A stretch of DNA of 64,000 bases from assembly GCA_963822215.1 (NCBI GenBank), contig CAWGGX010000013.1, positions 124,001 to 188,000 of the forward strand. Reading direction: 5' to 3'. Origin of the DNA: Roseiarcus sp963822215. Lineage in GTDB: Bacteria > Pseudomonadota > Alphaproteobacteria > Rhizobiales > Beijerinckiaceae. The position numbers and the translations under genes are program-made. Below the pieces are notes generated by a model, which was not told where the DNA came from, did no database searches, and saw only the letters and a program-made list of their open reading frames with translations. This document shows positions 17,435 through 26,107 of the stretch, piece after piece (the stretch's first letter is position 1; each line of letters opens with the position of its first letter).

Positions 17435-17796
17435 GAGTTTCCTCCTGAGTTCTTTGCTCGGCGCCCTATCGAGCGCACGGAAGTCCGCAGTCCGGACAAT
17501 CTCATGACAACACGGGCCGCCCTTGCAAATCAATCCTTCAATTCGCGGAGTCCGCGCGGCGTGAGCCGGGATGACGATCAAGGGTTGCAGTATCAAATCT
17601 GACGAGCAGAAGGGGAAGCCTCTGCGGGCGGACACATTCAGGGCAGCCCACGCGTCAAACGACCCATTGCTTTCGCCTGAAGTTGTGTTAATGGTGTAAC
17701 CGCAACCCGATCGAAGGGTGTGACTCTCTGCGCCCAACGCTCGCAGTTGCATCGAGTTGCACGAACTTGCGCGCCTCCTTTGATGAGATTTTCCCT

Positions 17797-18204
17797 ATGC
17801 TCTCCCTCAAGATCTTTCGGGATAGAGACAAAACGATCGAGGCAGAGGCTGACGCGCTAGCCGAAAAGCACGGCCTGGGCGCAGGTCTGGCCGCGCGCAA
17901 CATGGAACGGCAAGCCAATAATCTAAGCGCTGCGCTCTTCTGGCGAGCGGTTGGAAAGGCCCTGTCCCGCAGAAAGATCGAGGAAGCGGTGGACGTTTTG
18001 CCGCCGACGAGGACGCACAATTGCCTCACCTGTCTCGCGGAGCGATTTTCGGGCACGCATGAGAGCGAGACGTCGCTGCCGGCCGCTTGCATCGCATGCG
18101 TGGCGGGGCGGCTCAGAGGAGGCTCGCATGGTCGCATTCCGGCAGGACGGGCGCCGACCCCTGTCCTTTCGTTTGAAAACCAATCGACAGAGTCTCAAGG
18201 CTAG
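17797..18204 (+). CDS. hypothetical protein
   Basis: Up to 135 residues. The first 65 or so (MLSLKIFRDRDKTIEAEADA, then LAEKHGLGAGLAARNMERQA and a basic stretch LSRRKIEEAV) look like a real small helical protein, acidic then basic, without membrane segments. The remainder is Cys/Arg/Pro-rich and less protein-like, so the true end may lie elsewhere or be frameshifted. I do not recognise a family. Confidence 0.35.
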   Translation: MLSLKIFRDRDKTIEAEADALAEKHGLGAGLAARNMERQANNLSAALFWRAVGKALSRRKIEEAVDVLPPTRTHNCLTCLAERFSGTHESETSLPAACIACVAGRLRGGSHGRIPAGRAPTPVLSFENQSTESQG

Positions 18205-18662
18205 CGTCGTTGGCTCGGATCACGGTGACTCGACCGTCCTTACCGTTATGCCGCATGCCAATATCCCCAATATCCCTTTGCGTGTCGCGAGATCGTCGCC
18301 CGCCCAGCAAAAAGGGAGCTGATCGCGCGTCACCGTAATCCACCAGTGCGGCAGGGCGCGACCTTTTCCGCGGTGGGGAAGGCCGCAGCGAAATATCCCT
18401 CCCGCCGTCATGGCCGGGCTTGTCCCGGCCATCCACGAGCGCGCCGCAAGCGTCCCTCACAGGCCGCGATCCGCTACTGCCGCAAGACCTCGACTCGCCC
18501 TGCGCTGCGCCATCGGGTCCGGCGCCAAACAGGAACCAAGCGTCAGGTTCCGACGACTAGCCCACTCCCCGACATCCGCCCCGGATGGAAGACCGGCGCC
18601 GAGCCTGCTACAACGTCGGGCGGCGTTCCGGGGAACGACCGATTGCGGAGGGGCGGAAGGGT
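18205..18662. repeat. intergenic region with REP-type palindrome
   Basis: 458 bases with no convincing gene. At about 18408-18440 lies a palindrome, GTCATGGCCGGG-CTTGT-CCCGGCCATCCACG, of the kind scattered between genes in Hyphomicrobiales. A purine-rich GGAGGGGCGGAAGG at 18649-18662 is the ribosome-binding site of the M20 gene. Confidence 0.6.
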
Positions 18663-20045
18663 ATGAGCATGCTTGAAGACGCGCTCTCGGCGATCGATTC
18701 CGACACGGGCCCGGCGCTCGACCGGCTGTTTGACTTTCTCAAAATTCCCTCGGTCTCGGCCGCGCCTGATCACTACGCCGATTGCGAGCGGGCGGCCGAT
18801 TGGCTCGCCGCCCAGCTCACCGCCATCGGGTTCGAGACGGCCAAGCGCCCGACCACGGGACGGCCGATGGTGGTCGGACACATCAAGGCCGCCCGGCGCG
18901 ATTCGCCACACGTGCTGTTCTACGGCCATTACGACGTCCAGCCGGCCGATCCGCTCGATCTCTGGCGTTCGCCGCCGTTCGAACCCAAGCTCGAGGCGGG
19001 GCCGCGCGGCGAGCGGATCGTGGCGCGCGGCGCCTCCGACGACAAAGGCCAGCTGATGACCTTCGTGGAGGCCTGCCGCACCTTCCAGAAGCTCGGCGGC
19101 CTGCCATGCGCGGTAACCGTGCTGTTCGAGGGCGAGGAGGAGACCGGCTCGCCCTCGCTGGGGCCCTTCCTGGCGCAGAACGCCAAAATGCTGAAGGCCG
19201 ACGTCGCGCTCGTCTGCGACACCGGCATGTGGAACGCCTCGACGCCGGCGATCACCACCGCGCTGCGCGGGATCGTCGCCGACGAGGTGATCCTTACCGG
19301 CGCCAACCGCGACCTGCATTCGGGCGTTTACGGCGGCGCCGCCGTCAATCCGATCCACGCGCTTGCGCGCATCCTCGGCGCGCTTCACGACGACAATGGC
19401 GCGGTCGCGCTGCCCGGCTTCTACGAGGGCGTCGAGGAGTTGCCCCAGGACATCAAGGCGCAATGGGACGCGCTCGATGTCGACCCCAAAACATTCCTCG
19501 GCGACGTCGGCCTGACGACGCTAGCCGGCGAGCGCGGCCGAACGCTGCTGGAGCAGGTCTGGTCCCGCCCGACCTGCGAGGTCAACGAAATCGTCGGCGG
19601 CTACACAGGTGAGGGGCTCAAGACGGTGCTGCCCGCCAAGGCGAGCGCCAAAGTGTCGTTCCGGCTGGTCGGCTCGCAAAACCCCGAAAGAATCGTGCAG
19701 TCCTTCCGCGCCTTCGTCGAAGCGCGGCTGCCGCCGGACATCAAGGCCGAGTTCATCGGCCACGCCGGCAGCCCAGCGATCACCCTGCCGGTCAAGAACG
19801 AGGCGCTTCGCCGCGCCCGACGCGCGCTCGAGGCCGAATGGGGCAAGCCGGCGGTGCTAATCGGCTGCGGCGGATCGATCCCAATTGTCGGCGCGTTCAA
19901 GCGCGAGCTGAACATGGACAGCCTGCTGGTCGGCTTCTCGCTCGAAGACGACGCCATGCATTCGCCGAACGAGAAGTACGAGCGGACCTCGTTCGTGAAG
20001 GGCGCCCGGTCCTGGGCGCGCATCCTGGCGGCGCTGGCCGCGTGA
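18663..20045 (+). CDS. M20 family metallopeptidase / dipeptidase
   Basis: 460-residue zinc peptidase. Metal ligand motifs of the family are present: HVLFYGHYDVQPADP (His and Asp), ASDDKGQLMTF, and the catalytic acid region VLFEGEEETGSPS. A dimerisation domain is inserted near the middle. It resembles the carnosinase-like dipeptidases often named ArgE/DapE-like hydrolases; the substrate cannot be read from sequence. The start MSMLEDAL follows a strong purine-rich ribosome-binding site; the upstream extension to 18585 is rejected. Confidence 0.92.
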   Translation: MSMLEDALSAIDSDTGPALDRLFDFLKIPSVSAAPDHYADCERAADWLAAQLTAIGFETAKRPTTGRPMVVGHIKAARRDSPHVLFYGHYDVQPADPLDLWRSPPFEPKLEAGPRGERIVARGASDDKGQLMTFVEACRTFQKLGGLPCAVTVLFEGEEETGSPSLGPFLAQNAKMLKADVALVCDTGMWNASTPAITTALRGIVADEVILTGANRDLHSGVYGGAAVNPIHALARILGALHDDNGAVALPGFYEGVEELPQDIKAQWDALDVDPKTFLGDVGLTTLAGERGRTLLEQVWSRPTCEVNEIVGGYTGEGLKTVLPAKASAKVSFRLVGSQNPERIVQSFRAFVEARLPPDIKAEFIGHAGSPAITLPVKNEALRRARRALEAEWGKPAVLIGCGGSIPIVGAFKRELNMDSLLVGFSLEDDAMHSPNEKYERTSFVKGARSWARILAALAA

Positions 20046-20049
20046 GGGC

Positions 20050-20300
20050 GCGCCCTCATCCGGCCCTCCGGGCCACCTTCTCCCCATGGGGAAAGGGACG
20101 CGGTCCCTTCTCCCCGCGAGCGGGGAGAAGGTTAGGATGAGGGGCCGGGCGAGCGCCCGCGGCCAATCGCCAAGGCCCCTCACCCCGTCCCTCTCCCCGC
20201 TTACGGGGAGAGGGGGCTTGCGCTCGCCCCACGGGGCGTCGGTCTTTCGACGGGCTATGGGGAGAGGGAAGCCGCGAAGCGGCAGGGTGAGGGCGAGCGG
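20050..20300. repeat. tandem and inverted GC-rich intergenic repeats
   Basis: Several inverted copies of the motif CCTTCTCCCC...GGGGAGAAGG, for example TTCTCCCCGCGAGCGGGGAG (20108-20127), and CTCTCCCCGC-TTAC-GGGGAGAG. A variant of the CGTC...TTTCGACG hairpin unit occurs at 20225-20265. No gene. These dispersed repeats fill the gap before the folate remnant. Confidence 0.75.
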
Positions 20301-20338
20301 CGCAGACCGATGTCATTCTGCGCCTGCCCCCGCATCCG

Positions 20339-20901
20339 ATGACTGAAGACCGCCGACATCGCCAGCGCGACCGTTTCCTCGCCGCGCTCGGCCGGTCGCC
20401 TGTCCTGATGGGGATTGTCAACGTCACGCCCAATTCGTTTTCCGACGGCGGTCGCCATTTTGATGCGAGCGCCGCGGTCGCGCACGCCAAGGCGCTCGCG
20501 GCCGAGGGCGCGGCGATCATCGACATCGGCGGCGAATCGACCCGGCCAGGCTACGCGCCGGTCGGCGCCGAGGAGGAACTGGGTCGCGTCGCGCCGGTGC
20601 TCGAGGCGTTGGCGCGCGAACTCGACGCGCCCCTCGCGATCGACACCTCGAAGGCATCGGTGGCGCGGGCCGCGGCCGCCCTTGGCGCCTCGGTGATCAA
20701 TGACGTCTGGGGCCTTGAGCGCGATCCCGGCATGGCCGAGGCGGTCGCCGAGACCGGCTCGGCGCGCCCATCCTCGCCGGGCTGTCGCGCAAGTCGTTCA
20801 TCGGCCGGATCGTCGGCGGCGCTCCGGATGAGCGCCTTGTCGGCACGCTCGCCGCCGACGTCGTCGCGCTGATGCGGCGCGTCGGTGTTGCGCGTCCATG
20901 A
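20339..20901 (+). pseudogene. folP: dihydropteroate synthase FolP, internally deleted
   Basis: The first 137 or so residues are a normal FolP N-terminus: LMGIVNVTPNSFSDGGRHFD, IIDIGGESTRPGYAPV, and ASVINDVWGLERDPGMAEAV. At about 20755-20762 the sequence jumps to the family C-terminal part GAPILAGLSRKSFIGRIVGG in another frame (+2 relative to the start). About 80 residues, including the usual M-H-N-R and D-P-G-I-G-F-G-K regions, are missing. That frame ends at 20901, and the expected last motif RVHDVAEHR is in yet another frame. The enzyme made here would not work. A functional folP is expected elsewhere, or the assembly is wrong here. Confidence 0.85.
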
Positions 20902-21343
20902 CGTCGCCGAACACCGGCGCCGCGCGCTCGCCGCGCTCGACGACGAGCCGGGGATCGCGCTCGTGGCGGTCTCCCGCTTTTATCGCACCCCGCCATGGGG
21001 AAAGACCGACCAGGACTGGTTCGTCAACGCATGCGCCCTGGCCCGCACCGATCTCAAGCCCGAGGCGCTGCTCGACCGGGTCAAGGCGATCGAGACCGCG
21101 CTCGGCCGGAGCCCGGCCGAGCGATGGGGTCCGCGCCTCATCGACCTCGACATCATCGCCTATGACGACCTGGCGATGCAGAGCGAGCGACTGACCGTGC
21201 CGCATCCAGAGGCCCTCGACCGCGCCTTCGCCCTCGTTCCGCTGGCTGAGATCGCCCCCGATCGCGTCATCGGCGGCCGCAGGGTCGGCGACGCGGCCGC
21301 GAGCCTCGGCGCGGCGACTGAAGGCGTCATTCCGCTGGACTGA
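20885..21343 (+). pseudogene. folK: HPPK FolK lacking its N-terminus, fused to the FolP tail
   Basis: The frame begins with the FolP tail LRVHDVAEHR and runs straight into a FolK body: ALAALDDEPGIALVAVSRFY, RTPPWGKTDQDWFVNA, and RWGPRLIDLDIIAYDD. The usual first 25 or so residues of FolK (the G-S-N-L-G-x-R pterin/ATP start) are gone, and so is folB, which normally lies between folP and folK in this group. HPPK transfers pyrophosphate to hydroxymethyl-dihydropterin; this copy is unlikely to do so. Confidence 0.8.
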
Positions 21344-21406
21344 ACCGGGCAAAGGGGCAAAAATCAACGCTCGCGCCGATTCCCGGCGGAGGGAGGAGCC
21401 CGGTTC

Positions 21407-22267
21407 ATGACCGTCTGGTCGCAGACCTATACATTTCTCGACGGTCAATGGCTCGAGGGCAACGCCCCGATCGTCGGCCCGCGCACCCACGCCTTCTGGC
21501 TCGCTTCGAGCGTGTTCGACGGCGCCCGAGCCTTCGACGGCGTCGCGCCCGACCTCGACCGGCATTGCCAGCGGGTCAACCGCTCGGCCCGGGCGATGGG
21601 CCTCGAGCCGACCATGAGCGCCGAGTCGATCTGCAGCCTCGCGTGGGAAGGAATCCGAAAATTCCCGGCGGGGGCGGAGCTTTACATTCGTCCGATGTAC
21701 TGGGCGGAGGAGAGCGGGCACAATTCGTCGGTGCCGCCGAATCCGGAATCGACCCGCTTTTGCCTGTGCATCTACGAGGCGCCGCTGCCGAAGCCGGCCG
21801 GCGTCTCGATCACCCGCTCGCCCTTTGCGAAGCCGCTCGCGATCACCATGCCGATCGAGGCGAAGGCCGGCTGCCTCTATCCGAACGACGGCCGCGCGCT
21901 GATCGAGGCGCGCTCGCGCGGGTTCGACAATTGCCTGCTGATGGACATGCTCGGCAACGTGGCGGAACTCGCGACGGCCAACGTCTTTTTGGCCAGGGAC
22001 GGCGTGGTGATGACGCCGATCGCCAACGGGTCGTTCCTCAACGGCATTACCCGCCAGCGCGTTCTGCAATTGCTCAGCGCCGACGGCCGCGACGTCCGCG
22101 AGGCAACGCTGACTTTCGCGGATCTCGACGCCGCCGACGAGATTTTCGCAGTCGGCAATTTCGGCAAGGTCATGCCGGTTCGGCGGATCGAGGGACGCGA
22201 GCTTCAGCCGGGGCCGGCGTTCCGCCGCGCGCGCGAACTCTATTGGGACTTCGCCCATTCTGGGTGA
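21407..22267 (+). CDS. class IV (branched-chain-type) aminotransferase
   Basis: 286-residue PLP enzyme of fold type IV. The PLP lysine lies in PIEAKAGCLYPNDGRALIEA, and the cofactor-phosphate and substrate region in GNVAELATANVFLARDGVVMTP and FLNGITRQRV. It resembles branched-chain amino acid aminotransferases such as IlvE, but D-amino acid transaminase-like substrate use cannot be excluded. A ribosome-binding site GGAGGGAGG lies 10 bases upstream. It is followed 40 bases later by a ModE-like regulator on the same strand. Confidence 0.9.
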   Translation: MTVWSQTYTFLDGQWLEGNAPIVGPRTHAFWLASSVFDGARAFDGVAPDLDRHCQRVNRSARAMGLEPTMSAESICSLAWEGIRKFPAGAELYIRPMYWAEESGHNSSVPPNPESTRFCLCIYEAPLPKPAGVSITRSPFAKPLAITMPIEAKAGCLYPNDGRALIEARSRGFDNCLLMDMLGNVAELATANVFLARDGVVMTPIANGSFLNGITRQRVLQLLSADGRDVREATLTFADLDAADEIFAVGNFGKVMPVRRIEGRELQPGPAFRRARELYWDFAHSG

Positions 22268-22307
22268 CCGGGCGCGCCGGCGCGAGAGCACAGAAAGGGA
22301 AGACGCC

Positions 22308-22670
22308 ATGCCGACACGATTGACGGTCCGGATCGATTTCGACGCCGGACGCAGGCTCGGGCCCGGCAAGATCGCGCTCCTCGAAGCCATCGACACAACC
22401 GGCTCGATCTCGGCGGCGGGCCGGGTCTACGCCATGTCCTACCGCCGCGCCTGGCTGCTGGTCGACGAATTGAACCAGCTTTTCGTCGCCCCTTTGGTCG
22501 CCGCGCACCACGGCGGGGCGAAGGGAGGCGGCGCGACGCTGACCGAGGAAGGACGGCGGATCGTCGCGCTCTATCGCGCCGCCGAAGCCAAGATGCGCGC
22601 GGCCGGCGAGGCCGACATCGAGGCGATCGAAAGGATGCTGGCGCCGCTCGGCGAGGCCGCAAGGGCGTGA
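22308..22670 (+). CDS. ModE-like winged-helix regulator
   Basis: 120-residue single-domain DNA-binding protein: FDAGRRLGPGKIALLEAIDT, GSISAAGRVYAMSYRRAWLL, LVDELNQLF. This is the ModE/LysR-type winged helix without the molybdate-binding (MOP) domain, so it may be ligand-independent. No molybdate genes are near. It follows the aminotransferase gene and could be co-transcribed with it. Confidence 0.85.
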   Translation: MPTRLTVRIDFDAGRRLGPGKIALLEAIDTTGSISAAGRVYAMSYRRAWLLVDELNQLFVAPLVAAHHGGAKGGGATLTEEGRRIVALYRAAEAKMRAAGEADIEAIERMLAPLGEAARA

Positions 22671-22719
22671 CGGCGCGGCTGCCGTTGGCCAGACCGATGC
22701 AACCTGAACGCAGCGGAAC

Positions 22720-22930
22720 TCGGCGCCTCTTTCCCGCCGCCTGTTCCTTGCCTGTTCTCGCCTGTTCCCGCCGCAAAATTTCCCTGTTATCGGCCGCTCG
22801 AATTCCCTGTTCCTTGACATGGCCGATCCGCAACCGGCGAGTTGCGCCTCCGCAACCCCATGATTCCCGATCCCATTTTCGCTCGGGCGCAAGCTGCGCC
22901 AAAAAAAATTCCCTGTTTAACAGGTCCGGC
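22720..22930. repeat. degenerate TTCCCTGTT repeat block
   Basis: This gap holds several copies of TTCC(C/T)TG(T/C) within 200 bases, for example TTTCCCTGTT (22778-22787), ATTCCCTGTTCC (22802-22813) and AATTCCCTGTTTAACAGG. It has no coding signal. Similar T-rich runs occur at 33950-34060. It is probably a dispersed extragenic element. Confidence 0.5.
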
Positions 22931-22969
22931 CGTTTCCAAGAGCCGGGGCCGATCCCGATCATTTGTGCG

Positions 22970-23365
22970 CTAGTTGGTCTTCCCGTCCGGTCCGAACTGC
23001 TTGAGATAGGCGATCACATTGGCCGCGTCCTCGTCGCTGGGGAGGCCCGGGAAGGCCATCTTGGTGCCGGGCACCACCGCCCGCGGATTGCGCAGGTATC
23101 TGGTCAGCGTCGCCTCGTCCCAGGTGAGACCGGAATTCTTGTTGGGGTCGGAGTAGTTGTAGCCCGGCGCGCTGCCCGCCTTGCGGCCGACGACGCCGTT
23201 GAGCTGCGGTCCGACGAAGTTCCGCGCGCCCTCTCCGATCTGATGGCAGATGCGGCAGACCTTGAATTTGGCCTCGCCCGCGGCAGGATCGCCAGCGGCG
23301 GACGCCGAACAGGGGGTCGCCGCCAGCGCCAACGCGGCGAAGAGGATCGAATGCAGAAGCCTCAC
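22970..23365 (-). CDS. periplasmic class I cytochrome c
   Basis: 131-residue soluble cytochrome c with a signal peptide (LLHSILFAALALAATPCSASA), haem motif CRICH in FKVCRICHQIGEGARNFVGP, and distal methionine in VPGTKMAFPGLPSDEDAANV. It is like mitochondrial-type cytochrome c2 of alphaproteobacteria, a likely electron donor to terminal oxidases. The start is GTG at 23365; the open frame extends to 23797 but that part has no family match. It is not adjacent to an oxidase gene. Confidence 0.9.
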   Translation of the reverse strand: MRLLHSILFAALALAATPCSASAAGDPAAGEAKFKVCRICHQIGEGARNFVGPQLNGVVGRKAGSAPGYNYSDPNKNSGLTWDEATLTRYLRNPRAVVPGTKMAFPGLPSDEDAANVIAYLKQFGPDGKTN

Positions 23366-23597
23366 GCTCGTCGCCTCATCGTCTCCTGCCTCCCTCGCTT
23401 CGCTCGCCGGGCGCGCGCGAAGGGCGTGTCCGACTCCGAGCGTCGCGTCAAGCCCGGCGGCCACCGTCAACGTCCGGGGTCTCCTCGCGTACGGACATGA
23501 AGGGCGGAGATCCGTCAGCTTGCGATGGCGATCGACGGAAAAAATCATTATGAACAAGGACCATGTCGGTTTCCGACGCCCCTGACCCGCGAGCCTC

Positions 23598-24413
23598 ATG
23601 ACTCCGCTAACCCGTGCGATCGCTGTCGGACTGACGACCTTTGCTGCATGCGTCGTGGGCATGCTGCTGCAAGACCTCGTCGCTCCGGATGTCCTGACCG
23701 CGTCCAAGGGCGCAGTGGGCGCGATGATCGGGCTCGTGTCGCTGCTGCTCGCGCTTGTTCTCGGCCTCCTGGTGTATACGGCCTTTTCGGTATTCACCGC
23801 CCAGCAGTCGGAAGCCTATTCGCTCGGGCCGGTCATTGCCGACATCGACCTCGCGCTCGAACAGTATGGTCCGGAGGGCGCCGATGGGCGGGCGGGGCTC
23901 CGCGCGTCGCTCGAGCGGACACGCATGCGGTTTTTCGGCGACGCCGAACACGGGCCGCGGCCGTACAGCTTTGAGGAGATGAAGACGGTATTCGCCGGCC
24001 TCGACGGCTACTTCGAAAGCCTCGAGCCCGCAACTGACAGGCAGCGCCGGCTGCTGAACAAGGCGTGGGACCTTGCGAGGAAATATCACGACACCCAGAT
24101 GCTGATGACGCGTCAGCTCGCGAGTCCGTTTCCGCCACATGTGCAGACCATCGTGATCTGCTGGGCCGCGATCCTGTTCCTTGGCAATGGCCTTGTGGCG
24201 ACGCCGAACGCGGTCACCGTCATCGCGGATCTCGCCGGCGCAATCTCGATCGCGACCGCGATGTTCCTGATTCTCGAGCTCAGCCATCCGTACACCGGGC
24301 TCATCCGGATCTCGCCGGCCGGCGTCGACAACGCGCTGCGCGTCCTGGGAAAAGTTTCTGGGCCGGTTTCGGACGAGATAGGGCGGGCGCAGGACGTTCG
24401 AACGGCCGCGTAG
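23598..24413 (+). CDS. DUF4239-like membrane protein
   Basis: 271-residue protein with two membrane helices near the N-terminus (ITRAIAV-GLTTFAACVVGMLL and MIGLVSLLLALVLGLLVYTAF), a soluble helical middle, and two helices near the end (IVICWAAILFLGNGL, ISIATAMFLILELSHPY). The pattern, including the FLILELSHPYTGLIRIS end, is typical of the bestrophin-like DUF4239 family. Function is unknown. Confidence 0.75.
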   Translation: MTPLTRAIAVGLTTFAACVVGMLLQDLVAPDVLTASKGAVGAMIGLVSLLLALVLGLLVYTAFSVFTAQQSEAYSLGPVIADIDLALEQYGPEGADGRAGLRASLERTRMRFFGDAEHGPRPYSFEEMKTVFAGLDGYFESLEPATDRQRRLLNKAWDLARKYHDTQMLMTRQLASPFPPHVQTIVICWAAILFLGNGLVATPNAVTVIADLAGAISIATAMFLILELSHPYTGLIRISPAGVDNALRVLGKVSGPVSDEIGRAQDVRTAA

Positions 24414-24449
24414 CAGAAACGCTGAGCGGCCCGCGAATAGGAGCGTGCA

Positions 24450-24761
24450 ATGAGCGGGGCGGTCCACATCGAGAAACAGGATTCGGGATCCGGCGGCCGG
24501 TATGTGGCTCGGGTCGACGGACGCGACGGAATGGCGCAGCTGGCCTTTACCCGCCGAGGTCCGGGACTGATCAGCGCCGATCACACCGAGGCGCCGGTCA
24601 GCCTGCGTGGGACCGGCGTCGCGCGGGCGCTCGTCGAACACATGATCGCTGACGCCCGCGCGACCAATTTCAAGATCGTTCCGGTCTGTCCCTATGTGCT
24701 TGGCGAAGTGAAAAAGCATCCCGAGTGGGGCGACGTGTTCGTAACGTCGGCGGCGACGTAG
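24450..24761 (+). CDS. small GNAT-type N-acetyltransferase
   Basis: 103-residue protein of the short GCN5-related family. It has ISADHTEAPVSLRGTGVARALVEHMIADAR, the acetyl-CoA binding part (R-G-T-G-V-A), and the family end PVCPYVLGEVKKHPEWGDV. Such proteins are single-domain acetyltransferases of unknown substrate. It is 36 bases downstream of the DUF4239-like gene on the same strand and converges with rhaI. Confidence 0.85.
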   Translation: MSGAVHIEKQDSGSGGRYVARVDGRDGMAQLAFTRRGPGLISADHTEAPVSLRGTGVARALVEHMIADARATNFKIVPVCPYVLGEVKKHPEWGDVFVTSAAT

Positions 24762-24791
24762 GCGTCTGAGATGGCGCCCACTATCGAGACG

Positions 24792-26084
24792 TCACACGAT
24801 CCCTGACGACGATCCCGCGACGGGCGGCCGCTCCTCGGCCTTTTTCGCTCGGTAGCCCGCGGCGCGATACGCGGCGATGGGATCGATGGCGCCGCCCTGG
24901 CGACGGCGAGCCTCGGCAAGGATCGGTGACACGTCGGTGACGAAACCGGCCTTGAGCAGCCGATGCGCGAGCATGACGTCGTTCGCGTCCTGCGCGGCTT
25001 CCAAGGCCGTGCGGTCCACGGCGAGCGCCTGGGCATAGGCGCGCTGCGTCTCGACGGCCGAGGCCATCAGGCTTTCGATCGGGTCTGTGATGTTGTGCGA
25101 CTGGTCGAGCATGTAGGCTGGGTCAAAACCCGGGGCCTTGCGCTCGGCTGCGTCGACGAGTTCATTGAACACGCGGAACAGCCGGAATGGGTCGATCGAG
25201 CCCGCGTCGAGATCGTCGTCGCCATATTTCGAGTCGTTGAAATGGAAGCCGGCGAGGCGGCCGACGCGGATCAGTCGCGCCACGATCTGCTCGATGTTGA
25301 CGTTTGGCGCATGGTGGCCGAGGTCGACGAGGCAAAAGGCCTTGGGGCCCAGCGCCTCAGCCGCCATGAGGCTTGTTCCCCAATCCGAAATCACGGTTGA
25401 ATAGAAGGCCGGCTCGTAAAGCTTGTGCTCCAGGAACACCCGCCAGTCGCCTGCGAGGCGCGCGTAGATCTCGGCAAGCGACTCGAGATACCAGTCGAAA
25501 ACGCGGTTGAGGTTCGACTGACCGGGGAAATTGGAGCCGTCGGCGATCCAGACCGTCAGCGCCTTCGAGCCGAGCTTCTCGCCGATCTCGATACATTCGA
25601 GATTGTGCGCGACCGCCTGGTCCCGGACCGCTTTCGACGCGTGGGTCAGCGAGCCGAACTTGTAGGAAAGCTTTTGCCCGGGCTGGTCCTGAAAGGTGTT
25701 GGAATTGACCGCGTCGAAGCCGACGCCGAGCGCCTTGGCGAGCTCGGCGAGGGCGCGATAATCGCTGACCTTGTCCCAGGGGAAATGCGGCGAGCAGGTC
25801 GGCGTGGCGCAGGTGAGCTGCTGGATCGTCGCGCAGTCCTCGAGCTTGTCGAACACGTCGCGCGGCTCGCCGGGGCCAGGAAAGCGGGCGAAGCGCGTTC
25901 CGCCCGTGCCGACGCCCCAGGTTGGCACGGCCACGCCGAAGGCGGCGACCTTGCCGGTGATCGCCTCGATGTCGAGCCCGCGCCGCGCGAGCTGGCGGCC
26001 GAGCGCGCCGTAGTCGTCTTCGAGTTCGGCGGCGCGTCTTGCGTTCGCCTCGGCGATCAGCGAGTCGGGAATGCGGTACGACAT
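24792..26084 (-). CDS. rhaI: L-rhamnose isomerase (rhizobial RhaI type)
   Basis: 430-residue sugar isomerase that converts L-rhamnose to L-rhamnulose. It belongs to the rhizobial/Pseudomonas-type family of TIM-barrel isomerases: GVGTGGTRFARFPGPGEPRD, CATPTCSPHFPWDKVSDYRA, VFLEHKLYEPAFYSTVISDW and VDLGHHAPNVNIEQIVARLI, with the metal-binding acids and histidines in place. The start at 26084 follows GGAAGGAAAC; an open frame extends to 26312 but overlaps rhaD. It lies 24 bases after rhaD on the same strand, so rhaDI is one operon. Confidence 0.93.
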   Translation of the reverse strand: MSYRIPDSLIAEANARRAAELEDDYGALGRQLARRGLDIEAITGKVAAFGVAVPTWGVGTGGTRFARFPGPGEPRDVFDKLEDCATIQQLTCATPTCSPHFPWDKVSDYRALAELAKALGVGFDAVNSNTFQDQPGQKLSYKFGSLTHASKAVRDQAVAHNLECIEIGEKLGSKALTVWIADGSNFPGQSNLNRVFDWYLESLAEIYARLAGDWRVFLEHKLYEPAFYSTVISDWGTSLMAAEALGPKAFCLVDLGHHAPNVNIEQIVARLIRVGRLAGFHFNDSKYGDDDLDAGSIDPFRLFRVFNELVDAAERKAPGFDPAYMLDQSHNITDPIESLMASAVETQRAYAQALAVDRTALEAAQDANDVMLAHRLLKAGFVTDVSPILAEARRRQGGAIDPIAAYRAAGYRAKKAEERPPVAGSSSGIV

Positions 26085-26107
26085 GTTTCCTTCCCTCTCG
26101 GCCGGCC

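Noticed and set aside
20339..20872. A functional short dihydropteroate synthase
   Set aside because: Key central motifs are absent and the last 38 codons are out of frame with the conserved family sequence.
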